A stretch of DNA of 64,000 nt from Hygrophila difformis. Its lineage: Eukaryota; Streptophyta; Magnoliopsida; Lamiales; Acanthaceae. How positions within the stretch are numbered: position 1 is the first letter of the stretch; each line of letters starts with the position of its first letter. The notes beneath the pieces are model-generated. The model did no database searches. It was not told where the DNA came from and saw only the letters and a program-made list of their open reading frames with translations. The stretch spans positions 33,891,504 through 33,955,503 of the forward strand of contig JAOANR010000009.1 of the NCBI GenBank assembly GCA_030278955.1, written 5' to 3'. Positions 10,542 through 21,884 of this stretch are shown here, one piece after another. The translations under genes were made by a program, and so were the position numbers.

Positions 10542-12525
10542 CAATTCGGTCTATACGCAATTCGGCCTAAACCGAATTGCTCATTAGACCAAATTGTTGA
10601 AGAGAAGAAGAAAAAAAGAGAAGTGTTGAAGAAGAGAAGCAGAGCAACCAATTCGGTCTGCAGCAATTCGGTCTAAACCGAATTGACCCTAGACCGAATT
10701 GCACTATGGAAAGAAGAAGACCCTGAGCAGAAAAGAAAAGAAGGAATTCGATCTATGCAATTCGGTCTAAACCGAATTGATTGCATAGACCGAATTTCCC
10801 TCAAAGCAAGAAAGCCAAGCAGGAGCCATCATCAGTTCGACAAGGCCAATTCGGTCTACACATAGACCGAATTGATAAAAGAACACCACATTCATGCTCA
10901 AGATCAAGGAAGACCTCATGCAATTCGAATTACACCAATTCGGCCTAAACCGAATTGCTTGAGGAGACTGAATCACATTCAAAATTGCATCCAATTGAAG
11001 CTTAGAGTACGTGAGAAATGCATGGCACTGTGGATGGGCCCTGATGGGCCTAGGGTTTCGAGAAGAAGTATAAAAGCTGACCTTCCTCAACACAATTCGA
11101 AGACTTACACACTTGGACATTTGGCTGGGAGACAAAAAGAAGGAGCAGAAGGTGTTCTCCACCCCTTAAGGGTTAGGTAGGTAGTTTAATTTAGTTAGTT
11201 TATTTCCAAGCTTGTAGTATAGTTTTAATGCTTTGATCTTAGTTTATTTTGTAGAAGCATGTTACTACCTTTAGTGTAGCCATTTCCATACACTTTAAAT
11301 GCTTTGTAGTTAGAATAAACCCTACCTTCAAGTTAATGATGGTTTTAGGGTTATTTATTTGCTTTCAAGTGTCAATACAAGAAAAGATCCAGAGATGGGT
11401 TTTCATTTCATGACTTTGGCACTCATTTAATGCTTTCCTTAGCAATAAATATTAGAATGTTTGTTTGTTTCAACTAGGTTACATTTATTATATCCTAGTT
11501 GACTTACATTCTCAATAAATGTATGTTTAGTGGGCTTTTGGTTTGTTTTTTTTAAACCTTAGAGCTTCAAATAAGTGTTCTTAGGTTTGGACATTTTTAG
11601 GGTTGTTAGAATTTATTTTAAATGTCTTATGTTGCTGTTTTGGTCTCTCTGTTTTAGTTTATTGTTGCCTTAGATAATGTAAGTGTTCTTACTTATATGC
11701 ATGTAGTTCTTATTTTTCTTAGTTGTTAGGATTTAAATCTTTGATTTCTTGTTTGTAGAATAGGGTTTAACTCATGCCAAATACCTGCTAGACACGTAGC
11801 CTATTAGGCCTATTTTCCCTTAAAACGCTCACTAGTGTGGCTGTGATGTGACACTGATGTGAAATGAAGGATTTGGTAAATCTCATCCATCATAGACCAC
11901 ACAGTGTAAACCGAACCTGTACTTGTGAGCACAAAAATACACTTATGTGGAAAAAGACATGCAATTCGATTTGAGGCAATTCGGTTTAAACCGAATTGCC
12001 ATGAGAATGGAATTGCATGGCAAAAATATTTGTTGAATGCCTTATTCAAAAATCTATATGTAATTTGGTTAGACCGAATTGCCCATGAGACCGAATTACA
12101 TAGCAAAAATTGTCTTCATATGGTATACAAGCAATTCGGTCTGTGCGAATTCGGTTTAGACCGAATTACTCCCATAGACCGAATTGACCTTGTTCACCAT
12201 ATTGTATGCATATCATCCCCTCATGCCTTAGCTTATTTTCTGTCTTTAACCAATTCGAATTGCCAATTCGGTCTAAACCGAATTGACTTGGCAATTCGAA
12301 TTACCCTCATTTTGGGGTAAATGCCTTAGCCAAATTTGATTGAGGGAATGACTTCATCAATTCGAATTGACCAATTCGGTTTAGACCGAATTACTTCGAC
12401 AATTCGAATTAGATGATGTTTCATGTCTTTGCAAGGATTAACTGGGTAAGGTATTACTTCATCCATCATGCATCCTCAATTCGGTTTATTTTGCACCTTA
12501 CCTATTAGACCGAATTGATTTCTTC
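10542..12525. repeat. Interspersed CAATTCGGTCTAAACCGAATTG palindromes
   Basis: The block CAATTCGGT and its complement ACCGAATTG occur dozens of times, often as near-perfect palindromes (CAATTCGGT-CTAA-ACCGAATTG, for example at 10662, 10759, 11975, 12262 and 12373), separated by 20-150 bp of unrelated sequence. A TATA-like TATAAAAG at 11069-11076 lies between two palindrome clusters. The function is unknown. Confidence 0.85.
11069..11076 (+). promoter_or_regulatory. TATA-like box inside the retrotransposon interior
   Basis: TATAAAAG lies in AGAAGAAGTATAAAAGCTGACC, downstream of a CCTAGGGTTTCGAG context typical of plant LTR promoters. It may mark an LTR or second promoter nested in the element (see the possible LTR end at 14710). 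Confidence 0.4.
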
Positions 12526-14762
12526 CTTCTATTTTAAAACTCCAAAAACATATCTTCCTGAGTTGTGTAAGTTGCATGGGTGTATTGGGCTTAGGCCCAT
12601 TACATCTAATTTTATCCATTACACATATCAATTCATTAGTGTCTAAACTATTGTATGATTAACACTCACACAGTACCAAAAAACATTCTTTTCATTGCAT
12701 CTTTTCTGTTTATTGTGTGTATGAATGGGTAATAAGGAATATCACAGATCAATGTTGGCGAAAAGGTCCCTTCACCGGGATAACGATTAGCTCATCTTCT
12801 GTGTATTGATTATTACTCGTTATTTTGCATGATCGGATTAGTGGTTGGTGGAAGCTACGGCGAAAAGGTCTCTTCACGGGGATAACGATTAGTCACCCAG
12901 CCAACTCCTAATTAGATACGGTTTTCTTTTCTTTATCTTAATTTCAAACCTGAATTTCGAGCTATAGTACTGTTAGATAGTGTCAATCAACACTATTATA
13001 TCTTTACTGTAGTAAGAAGACGTGTAGGTTTTTCCTCACTCACAGACAGTGGGACTCTCGATGATAGCGATCACTGTCATTAAGGGATCCCCACTGTATA
13101 AAGATCATTCCATCTGGAATACTTGGGAACCGGATAGCAGATGTTTGCAGTCCGGAGATCCCCAATTATTTCTGGCACTCTTTTTTAGCCAAATTCTTCT
13201 TATCTCAGGCTAATCCATCTTTGTGTATCAAATTCTGTCTAACCCAACTTTATATTTTGGGGTAATTTATTTTACTTCTCATATACATGTATGCATGATA
13301 TTATTATGTAGATATTGTGGTCTATAATATTTTGGAGATCCTTCTCCTTGGTCATAGAAGTCTTGATTTAAATCAGATGTTGCATAATAAATTTCCACAA
13401 AAATCACTTTATAAAATCCGGATCTGAGTAAGGATAAATTCGACAGTTATGACTAACTCATATTTTACTGGGGGTTGATTTTGAGAACATAGAAGCAGAG
13501 TCAGCGATTAGGTCTCATCTAGACTGAAAGGATCTGTGTTTTAATTGAGAGTTTAATACCTGTTTAGGGAATGATTTTCAAACATCTATTGTTTTCTCAA
13601 AATTACTGTGTGTTGGAAATCTTCTATTACGTATTGCATCGAATCAGCGTCCAATTGGATTCAGATAAGATGTGATAAATAATACTAGAGGAACAACATA
13701 TAGGCCTTGGTTAATTTCTAAGGTAGGGTTGAGTATTCTTTCAACTACTATCTTCTCCCGCCAAAGCCTAAAATTAAGTCTTGAGTGAGTACATTCGGAA
13801 TAGATCTTCATAGGTCTGTCCCACTCATGTTTGTATCTCATAACTAACCGGATGTTATAAGCCCTGTGGCTTACTGATATTTGGGAAGTTCTAAATCTGC
13901 ATCTGGTCACCAAGACCAGGGGCTCTTTTATACTAACGGAATGAGATGATTTTTAAGACTTCCGAGTGATAGGTTTTTAAGTGCTTTCTTTACTGCTTTC
14001 TTTACCGCTTTCTTTAAAATGCTTTCATAGAGGTCACTCGGAAGAATTAGAGGTTGGCCGCCGGTTGTAAGGTTTAAGAGTTATGGATTAGTTCGGGATT
14101 AGATTTGGACTTTGGGTGTGACAAGGGGGATGATAGGAGTACTTGGCATGTCAACTAATGATATGTTAGGTGTTGCTTATCCACCATGGAGGAATAACAT
14201 ACCTCGGCAAGGACAGTTATTAATCTGTGGTATCTTAGAAATTGAGGTCTTAAGAGCATGTAAATTCTGACTGTAAGTACCTGTCTGTTAAAGGGAACAT
14301 AGTCTACAAAGCATGAGAGTTAGCTAACTGATGGATTATCCCAAACAAAGATCTGTGTATTAAAATGGAAGTTTAATTGTGTTTCATCTAAATCTTGTCC
14401 AATCTTTATTATTTTCTCCCTGTCCCTTTTGTCACCTTTTAAATCTGCTTTCGTAGAATAATTTTACCTGCTTCCTTAGCATAATTCTTATTGCTTTCTT
14501 AGAATAGATTTAATCACTTTTTAGACTAAATTTACCATGCTTTGTAGAATAATCTTTAGTTGCTTCCATAGTCTAGTTTAAATTATTGTCAAGTAGTTGT
14601 TAGAAATCATTGCAAAACCTGAATCGAGTAACCGAGTGGAAAATCTTAGTAAACGACGTGGGCCCTGCTTCTATCGCACATCCTCCAGTGAACGATCCGG
14701 TCTTACTATAAATTACTGCAATTTTTGACACCGTGCGCTTTCGGGGGCACAGTTTCTTAACA
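12526..14762. other. Retrotransposon interior, possible second LTR end at about 14710
   Basis: No coding sequence is recognised. GGCGAAAAGGTC followed by GGGATAACGATTAG occurs twice (12758 and 12860). At 14703-14740 the sequence ACTGCA/ATTTTTGACACCG then GCTTTCGGGGG resembles the LTR-end/primer-binding junction of gypsy elements (TTTTGGCGCCGTTGCCGGGG type). This suggests that part of the interior is the remains of another element, but I cannot find its left boundary. Confidence 0.3.
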
Positions 14763-15120
14763 CGAGTAATAAAAACGTGACAACCTATAAATATATCCCT
14801 AATCTCAACTCCATCTTCATAAATTGGTTTCATTAAATAAAATTAAACCAGGATTATTGTTTTTCAGAAAATACTCATATAGTGGGAAGTTGTCAAAAGT
14901 TTCATGACAAGGATCTTCATGGCAGGAAATTGTCAAAAGTTTCATGCCGGGGAGTTCCACAGCGCCGTTTGAAATCAAAGTTTCCCACATGAGTAATAAA
15001 AAGTGGAATATATCCTTAAAACCCCTTCCATAAATCATAACTCTTTTCATTTAATAAATACAATCTTGATATATTTTAGAAAATACTCGTGTAGGAAATT
15101 GTCAAAAGTTTCATAAAACA
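14763..15120. repeat. Imperfect tandem duplication, about 228-bp unit
   Basis: GAGTAATAAAAA at 14764 and 14992 each starts a block containing ...ATATATCC..., CATAAAT..., TTTCATT(T)AATAAA..., AGAAAATACTC(A/G)T and GTCAAAAGTTTCAT. The sub-motif AATTGTCAAAAGTTTCAT occurs at least three times. Confidence 0.6.
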
Positions 15121-15344
15121 TAATCAAATAATGTGGTATTATTACAAAGGGAGTCAATTCAAGAAACACGTATAGTTTATTTCTTGAAAAGATAGAATGG
15201 CTTTCATCTATATGGTGCAACAACAAATACAAGGTGTCTGAAAACTAATTTTGATTGAAGAATGGAGTTATCATTCAAAACATTCAAAAAGTAACATTTT
15301 CACTTTTTGAATATTTGAATTGGGGGGGGGGGGGGGGGGGCAAT

Positions 15345-16351
15345 TGTTATCACCAAAATAAAAAAATAAAAAATAAAATAAATATATCAATTAAACTTAT
15401 CTGCCCATCAGGCCAGGACCAAAGGGACAGTTACTTATCTGCCCGCTAGGCCAGGACCAAAGGGATAATCACATATCTGCCTGTCAGGCCAAGACCAAAG
15501 GAACAGTCACCTATCTGCCTGTTAGGCCAAGACCAAATGGACTATCACCTATCTGCCCGTCAGGCCAACACCAAAGGGACAGTCACCTATCTACCCGTCA
15601 GGCCAAACGGACAGTCACCTATCTACCCGTTAGGCCAAGACCAAATGGACAATCACTTATCTGCCCGTCAGGCCAAGACCAAAGGGGCAGTCACCTATCT
15701 GCCTGTTAGGTCAAGACCAAAGGGACAGTCACCTATCTACCCGTCAGGCCAAATGGACAATCACCTATCTGCCCGTTGGGCCAAGACCAAAGGGACAATC
15801 ACATATCTGCCCGTCAGGCCAAAGAGACAGTCACTTATCTGCCCGTTAGACCAAGACCAAAAGGACAATCACCTATGCCTGGACCAAGGGGATAGTGTAT
15901 CATTTAGACCGATTGGCCCCAAGGAGGATAGCATATTAAGCGACATACACAACCACGCGGAGTAGTTAGGCTGAGGCGTACTGGCAGGACGGTTATTAAA
16001 GGGCTTGGATCATGGAGCAGTTCTTCTACAGCGATTACATCACCTCCTATAAATACCGATCAAGGCTGCAGAGGCAAGGGACAGCCAACACCACATCAAC
16101 ACTCCTCTGGAGATTTTATTTTATTTTAGTTTTTAGTTTAGTTTCTCTAGTTTAGTTCGTAGTTTGTAGCTTGTAGTTGTTTCAGTAATTAAGTTCTTGT
16201 AATTAACAGTGGGCAAGAAATTCAATTCTTGTTTATTGTTTTCTCCGATAAAGTTGAAGGCGCAATCCAATGAAGGGAACTTTTCAGTTTTTATCGTCTC
16301 AGGCCTACAAGGGTCTTACTATTTGTTGTTATCCAAATTCCTGCGATAACA
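15345..16351 (+). repeat. 3' LTR of the GCTTA element
   Basis: The 1007 bp begin TGTTATCACC and end GATAACA. It matches the 5' LTR outside the minisatellite but carries about fourteen repeat units (15393-15880), plus scattered substitutions. The TATA box is at 16049-16056. The length difference between the LTRs arose after insertion by repeat-copy change. Confidence 0.92.
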
Positions 16352-16461
16352 GCTTAGGAAGGGGAATAAGGTTGCCGATAGCTTGGCTATACATGAGGCA
16401 TCACTTGAGGATTTCTATACCACTTGAGCTTTTCATCCGGATTTTGTTCATGGGGAACTGA
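16352..16461 (+). pseudogene. Right half of the open frame split by the retrotransposon
   Basis: After the GCTTA duplication the frame GGA AGG GGA continues to TGA at 16459-16461. It is in phase with 6525-6689. See that entry for the reasoning and doubts. Confidence 0.3.
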
Positions 16462-16911
16462 CTGCTGATGCATCTGGCGTTTGTTTACCAATTAATAGTG
16501 TTCTTTAATTGTACTGAGCTCTTTTACCTTCTCTTTCCTTTTTTCTATGGCATCTGGTTCCGCTAAAAAATACTCCTATAAAATCTTCCAGAGTCTCGAT
16601 TGGGTTCAATTGAATTGTGGGAAAAGACCCAAATGATCCTGTGTATTGATCCCAAAAAATTTTTAATTGCTGAAGGAGGCTTATGTGTTTACTAATTACT
16701 AGTACAAGGTAAATGATCCTTTGAACTCTTAAATCATTTTCTTCAATTACGTGGACATCATTATTGTTGCCTTGCCTTTTGACCATTTTGGTTTGTAATT
16801 ACCAATTAAGTTACTATCCTGACTTAAATAAATCTGGATATGCGGACATGTTCCGAGCAAGGCAACGGTGTCCTACGCGTCAATATGCTGTGCATTCATT
16901 CCAATAAGAAG

Positions 16912-17188
16912 TACTCCCTCCGTCCCATATTTATCTTCTTCGACACTGTAGATACGGAGTTTAAGAAAGTTGTATTTTATTATTTTCAGGTGTACTTTTT
17001 GAGGGGTAAATTTGTCTCTTTTTGTCTTGTAGTGCAATTGTTAGTAAAATTAAGGATTGGTTTTTGTGTAAATATATGGACATGTAGGGTTATTTTAGTA
17101 AAAAAAAATTCCCTTTTTGGGGTAGGAAGATAAATGTGGGACGTCCAAAAACGGAAAGTAAGAAGATAAATATGGGACGGAGGGAGTA
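16912..17188. mobile_element. Stowaway-like MITE, family E
   Basis: It is TA-bounded. The head CTCCCTCCGTCCCATATTTATCTTCTT is mirrored by the tail AAGATAAATATGGGACGGAGGGAG, a TIR of about 27 bp. A second internal AAGTAAGAAGATAAA precedes the right end. The open frame 16840-17133 overlapping it is discounted. Confidence 0.88.
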
Positions 17189-17292
17189 ATTAATAATAAT
17201 GGAAAGCCGATCTGTCATACACAAATTAATGGGTGCAACGGTGGAGTGATTTGCAAAGTTGGTGGAGTAATGAGCGTAATTAATTTATAATA

Positions 17293-17745
17293 ATGGAAAC
17301 TGCCATTCTTCATAATGGAGGAAAAAACGAGGTGTGGTATGTCATTTGCAAATCCGAAAACAACAGCAGACTATTCGACGGGAAGGCAAAAACAGGGATG
17401 ATAGGTCTCAACTCCTTGCCGGACAAAATAGGTGATAGATACAACAGTGCAATAGCAACCGGTACCACCCGTAACGAAGATGATGATACGGCAGATGGGG
17501 AATGTGTTTTAGCGGGCGCCGATGATGTTTTGCAAAGCTGGGTTGATTCAATACCATTAGCTGGTTATGGAATTTCAGAAAATGATGACGATGGAGAGGC
17601 GGGTATCGAAGGGTGCTCCGATACTTTCTCATTAAGTAATGCCGATGATGGTGGTATAGTGGACGTCGCATACAGATGGGTTGCACCATTGTTGTCAGGT
17701 ACCGTAGCAGTAAGTTTAGAATCTATCCACTGTTATGATGTATGA
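17293..17745 (+). CDS. Hypothetical ORF of 150 codons, doubtful
   Basis: It is an uninterrupted frame from ATG to TGA with an acidic, Asp-rich composition (EDDDTADG, ENDDDGEAG). No domain, signal or membrane segment is recognised. The opposite strand is also open for 93 codons here, which fits low-stop composition rather than selection. It could be an exon fragment of an undescribed gene or noise. Confidence 0.18.
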   Translation: METAILHNGGKNEVWYVICKSENNSRLFDGKAKTGMIGLNSLPDKIGDRYNSAIATGTTRNEDDDTADGECVLAGADDVLQSWVDSIPLAGYGISENDDDGEAGIEGCSDTFSLSNADDGGIVDVAYRWVAPLLSGTVAVSLESIHCYDV

Positions 17746-17870
17746 TGAACATTGGCATAAGTGGAATATGGTTGATATCGATGTTAGAGTGGAAAAAATT
17801 GTAATGTTGTTTATAAGAAATGAAGTGATTATTTCTTCTTAATAATTTGCAGATATAAAGGAATTTTATA

Positions 17871-18390
17871 GTCATATGAAGCACAAAGTACCGGCAATCA
17901 TAGCACAAGACAATAAAATAATGAATAGAGAAGTCAAAAAACTCCCAAATAAGTAACATTCAGTTTAATTTTCTGGGGAGAAAAATCACGATTAGCGAAG
18001 TATGACAACATATTTTACAGAACAAAATGGCAAAGTAAAGAACACTATTTGGATCACCAATAGCACAAATTACATACAATAAAATATTGTTACAGTCTAT
18101 ACTCTATAGCATAAATGAACCTTAATTATATCACACTTTTGAGCAATCTATAGCATCAAGCATAGGCAGTGTAGTTTGGCACTTTGTAATTACCAATAAC
18201 ACTATTTCGGACAATCTATATAAAAGAACACTACTTAGATTACAAAGAACACGGTTACAGGGTGATGAGAACATGGAGTTTGAAGTACATATTATGAAAT
18301 TTGAGTATATCACATTTAGAAAAGGGTAAAGAGAACATGTGCATAGTCATGTGAAGCACATACTATCGGCAATCATAGCACAGGAATAAA
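17871..18390 (+). repeat. Diverged direct repeats
   Basis: GTCATATGAAGCACAAAGTACCGGCAATCATAGCAC at 17871 recurs as GTCATGTGAAGCACATACTATCGGCAATCATAGCAC at 18346. A shorter direct pair, AGTGGTCCAATAGATAAGGAGACAA, lies at about 18390 and 18447. They may be the ends of a decayed mobile element. No gene is seen from 17750 to 18720. Confidence 0.5.
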
Positions 18391-18721
18391 GTGGTCCAAT
18401 AGATAAGGAGACAACTAAAAAAAAGATGATAAAGTGTAAGCCAAAAGTGGTCCAATAGATAAGGAGACAAAAATCCCACACACAATCTGCTCCAAAAAAA
18501 ATAATACATAAGCACAATCTTAATAAATTTGGACAATATTTGGGCCCACCACAAGTGTAACAATTATATTCAATCACAGTAATTTCCACGATTTTCGGAG
18601 CAACAAAATTTTAACATCCCGTAATCACCACCAATTACTATAACTATAAAAAGGAAATACTAGAATATAAAAGTCTGCTGCCATATGTGGGGATTTAAAA
18701 AAAAAACACATCTAATGCATT

Positions 18722-18800
18722 TACTTCCTCCGTTCTCAAATATTTCATACGGACCTACTGCGCACGCAGTCCAATTCACATGTTTATTACGATCCTTTGG
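18722..18800. mobile_element. Truncated Stowaway-like MITE, family B head
   Basis: TACTTCCTCCGTTCTC is followed by TACGGACCTACTGCGCACGCAGTCCAATTCACA. It matches the head of the intact copy at 53872 (TACTTCCTCCAG..., ACGGACCCACTCAGCACGCAGTCCAATGCACA). No right end is found. Confidence 0.65.
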
Positions 18801-19250
18801 GCAATTGAATTTTGATTTCTGCTCGAAGGTCTTCAAGCTGTGGGAATCCCTCTTCAAGAATTAATAATGGTGTTCACGTATGATGACCCAACCAGTATAA
18901 TCCATATAAAAAATGAAGAAATGTGTTGGAGTTTCCTTCATCTGATGCAGACCCAGACTTTGGTGCTTAGACGTCCTCAAGTGCGGTTTCCAGCCTTCAA
19001 CCGCCCACTCTTCCATGCCACGATCTCCCAAACTGTGTAGTGCCACTTTCCAGCAACTGTCTTTCTGCCCGACCGTCACTGCCATTTTACACTTGATAAT
19101 CCCTAGGCCAAGTTATGGGCTGGGCTAACAATTAGGTAAGACATTGGCCGCTGCTGCGGACTGGACAAATTTTATGGGCTCATTTTTTTTTTAATTTTTT
19201 TTTTTTATAACAATACTATACATTCTAAATAAAATATTTTTAGGGTTGGG
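18800..19250. other. Spacer, no gene recognised
   Basis: Overlapping small open frames on both strands (18840-19040 plus, 18861-19085 minus) match nothing I know. A poly-T tract lies at 19180-19207. Confidence 0.3.
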
Positions 19251-19251
19251 G

Positions 19252-19312
19252 ACTTTATTTTAGTGGTCAAGTCTCCCGACTCCCAACCTATTCCCACCGG
19301 GCCTTTAATGGC
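19252..19312 (+). mobile_element. SINE head fragment
   Basis: AGTGGTCAAGTCTCCCGACTCCCAACCT followed by CCACCGGGCC resembles the tRNA-derived head of the SINE in the AHL intron (GTGGTCAAGTC...GACTTCCAACCTT...CATCCGGCC). The body and A-tail are missing. Confidence 0.4.
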
Positions 19313-19650
19313 TCCTAAAAAAATGTTTGTATTTATACCCAAACCAATTCAACATATATCTAATTTTTAGTATGATTGCATAATTAAACTATCATATAAA
19401 CATAAGATTAATTTTTAATAAAAGACTCATAAGGTGGAACCAAAAGAAATACGAGCGGAGACTCAAGCGAGTCCGAACTTCAACTTGCTCAAAGATGAGA
19501 TTGAGTCAAGTTTTGATCAAGCCAACTTGATTCGTTTTCCAGTTTTCCACCTCTATTTTATTGATCAGGTCAGCCTAGGCGATCAAGCTAACCAGAATTG
19601 GGTTTGAATGTCTTGGCTTGAGAGCGATTCAGGTTGGCTCTCGTTATAAT

Positions 19651-19764
19651 GGAGAAAACTTAGCACCCCAACTCCGTATCAGAGTGTTTGATCTCCCAAA
19701 CTCGAGTGGAGAAAACTTAGCACCCCAACTCCGTACCAGAGTGTTTGATCTCCCAAACTCGAGT
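19651..19764 (+). repeat. Tandem duplication, 2 x 57 bp
   Basis: GGAGAAAACTTAGCACCCCA through CCCAAACTCGAGT is repeated head to tail with one visible mismatch (CGTATC versus CGTACC). The 57-bp unit preserves reading phase, but no gene is recognised. Confidence 0.9.
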
Positions 19765-20780
19765 TTGGAGTTCAATCGTAAGTGCAAACCTTGGTCATTG
19801 AAGAAACATAACACGAACTAAATAATGACATGAACTACTTAAGTCCACCTAATAATGTCAGAACTGATTAATTCCACCTAAATGATGTCTAGAACAGGAG
19901 TACAGGACATGAGCACAATCCAGTATGCAAGTTGATGCCCACCTTCTACCCAGAGACCTAAACATGATGCTTCAAATTTGGACCTTAAAACCTCTCAGAA
20001 AATAACAGTCACCATCATGCACACCTTTATCCCAGTATGTGCAATCATCTATGGATCAACTGTCACCAACTGAGAGAGTGCAAAACAAGAAAAAAAAATA
20101 TCCAAATAAGCAGGGCCGCCTTTATTCTCAAGGGAAGCAGGTGCTACATACTACTCCATAAGAAAGACGAGCCTGTCTGTATACCCCATCACTTTCATAA
20201 TTCATTCTATACCTACCTTTCACAATCAACTCTTAAGTTCATAAGCCAACTTAAAGATGGCTACTAACAAGGAGAGTCCATTTTGATCCTCAACTAACTC
20301 TGTTTTTGCATTCAATCAGATATATTAAACCTAGGCAAAGTAGTCAAGAACAAAATGATCATTCGATTAAATCATTCGTGAGACAATTAGAACACAAAGA
20401 TGACCACAAAACTAGCCACTGATACTTTTCAAGATTTTCACAGACAATAGCAACCAAAACCAAGTTTCAGACCAGATTACCATATTCAATTTATTGATCA
20501 AATACCAGTCAAGATTCAAGAACAAAGATAGCTCATCTCTCAAACATATAACACATTTGCCCATTATCCTAAACTATATCATCATACCATCACATTCCAC
20601 CACTCAAAATAAATTAATAAAAAGTAAATAATAGGAGTAACATAACATCACATCCCACAACCAACATGCGTTTTCCCAAATTCAAACCCGACAATCACAA
20701 TCCAAAATTGCAACTTTATTTCAAATTATAGTATCATTTCCCAAGCCCTACAAATGCTGGAAAAAAACAAGGAAGTCAAC
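19765..20780. other. Spacer downstream of PRXIIE
   Basis: No gene or repeat is recognised. It probably includes the PRXIIE terminator region at its right edge (20780-20865, A/T-rich on the minus strand). Confidence 0.35.
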
Positions 20781-20865
20781 AAGATAAGGACAAGTCATGA
20801 GAAACATCGACATACAAGTTTATTTTAGAAACCAACAAAAGGTAAGGGACAGAAGCTCAATACCC

Positions 20866-21522
20866 TCAAATGGCTTTGAGGATATCCTCAGCACTGCTGA
20901 CATTGAAAGCACCGCCTTCTTCCAAATTCAGGACCTTCACAACGCCATCTTCAACATACATAGCGTACCTCCTCGACCTCACTCCAAGCCCCACTGGCTT
21001 ATCGCTCAAATCGAGCTCACACCCAATCGCCTTGGTGAAATCCCCATTCCCATCGCTCAACAACAGAACATCATCCCCCACTTTCAGATTCTCCTTCCAC
21101 GCCTTCATGACGAACGCATCGTTGACCGAAATACACGCAATTGAATCAACGCCCTTCGCCTTCAGCTCAGCCGCTTTCTCCACGAAACCAGGGAGATGCT
21201 TCTGAGAGCACGTCGGAGTGAACGCGCCGGGCACGGCGAACAGAATCGCCTTTTTGTTGGAGGTGAGGTCCGCGATGGAAACGGTCTGAAGCTCGTCGGA
21301 TGAATCGAAGTACGAGAGAGTGGCGTCCGGGAGCTTGTCTCCGACGGAAATGGTGGCGGAGATTTTGGGAACGGAGGAGAATCGGCGGCGGAGGGAGAGA
21401 GGGGAGAAGGAGGAGGTTCTTCTTTGGGGACAGAGGAAGGAAAACGGTTGCTTCAGATGGGGAGATGAGGAAACGAGGCGTTTGGTGACGGCAAAGGTTG
21501 CGGTGGCGGTGGCGGCTGCCAT
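20866..21522 (-). CDS. PRXIIE: Type II peroxiredoxin E, chloroplastic
   Basis: This is a 218-aa thiol peroxidase (glutaredoxin/thioredoxin-dependent peroxiredoxin) that reduces H2O2 and organic hydroperoxides in plastids. Residues 1 to about 52 are Ser/Ala/Arg-rich with hardly any acidic residues, as in a transit peptide. The mature domain starts near [14 protein letters not shown]. The active-site block [15 protein letters not shown] holds the peroxidatic Cys105. [15 protein letters not shown] holds the second Cys130, at the 25-residue spacing typical of type II enzymes. [17 protein letters not shown] (with the conserved Arg pair) and [12 protein letters not shown] follow near the C-terminus. 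An extra Cys168 lies in IGCELDL. The gene is intronless, as is usual for plastid PRXII genes. The ATG at 21522 is the only start that includes the whole transit peptide. A SINE sits 163 bp upstream of the start. I see no break, and it looks functional. Confidence 0.96.
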   Translation of the reverse strand: MAAATATATFAVTKRLVSSSPHLKQPFSFLCPQRRTSSFSPLSLRRRFSSVPKISATISVGDKLPDATLSYFDSSDELQTVSIADLTSNKKAILFAVPGAFTPTCSQKHLPGFVEKAAELKAKGVDSIACISVNDAFVMKAWKENLKVGDDVLLLSDGNGDFTKAIGCELDLSDKPVGLGVRSRRYAMYVEDGVVKVLNLEEGGAFNVSSAEDILKAI

Positions 21523-21684
21523 TGTTGCTGGAGAAATAAGAAATGTGGGTAGGAGGAGGAGTTGGGAAGCGGAGAGAATAGAGTAATATTAAGGCGGAAT
21601 ATAGGATTTGGGGAATTTGGGGCGGATATGACGATGAGTAGGAGAGGGTATCGTATCGCTTCCAGAATTCAGGGTAGGTTATTT

Positions 21685-21807
21685 TATTTTTTTTTTTCAG
21701 CTGTGGTGGAGCCCATGCCACACAATTACAAAGGGAAAAGGAAGGGATAGAGGCCGGGTAGGAATCGAACCAGGTGCTTAACCACTTGGGCTAAGTCCCA
21801 ATCCCAA
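21685..21807 (-). mobile_element. tRNA-derived SINE upstream of PRXIIE, 16-bp TSD
   Basis: On the minus strand the element has an A-box-like TTAGCCCAAGTGGTTAAG, a B-box GGTTCGATTCC, a body with CCCGGCCTCTATCCCTTCC and TGTGTGGCATGGGCTCCACC, and an A-rich tail. It is flanked by a perfect 16-bp duplication, TCAGGGTAGGTTATTT, at 21669-21684 and 21808-21823. It lies in the 5' flank of PRXIIE and is transcribed in the same direction. Confidence 0.88.
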
Positions 21808-21827
21808 TCAGGGTAGGTTATTTGTTG

Positions 21828-21852
21828 GCAATAATGGTCAAAAACGTCAATT

Positions 21853-21884
<32 letters not shown>

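Larger units (their letters stand above)
6690..16351 (+). mobile_element. Complete non-autonomous LTR retrotransposon (Ty3/gypsy-type), TSD GCTTA
   Basis: Two LTRs (6690-7556 and 15345-16351) both begin TGTTATC and end GATAACA. The 5 bp before the first (6685-6689, GCTTA) are repeated exactly after the second (16352-16356), which fixes a 9.66-kb insertion. A priming-site-like block follows the 5' LTR (ATTGACGACCACAGTGGGAG, 7557 on). A run of 18 G at about 15323-15340 stands in the polypurine-tract position. The interior keeps a broken gag (7668-9013). I find no protease, reverse transcriptase, RNase H or integrase, so it must have moved in trans. The remainder is repeats: palindromes at 10542-12525 and a tandem duplication at 14763-15120. 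Confidence 0.9.

Noticed and set aside
10285..10560. 91-codon Phe/Leu-rich minus frame that looks like membrane segments
   Set aside because: It is the complement of an A/G-rich tract; the hydrophobicity follows from base composition.
21167..21721. 184-codon minus frame and several plus frames over PRXIIE
   Set aside because: They are out-of-frame shadows of the peroxiredoxin gene.
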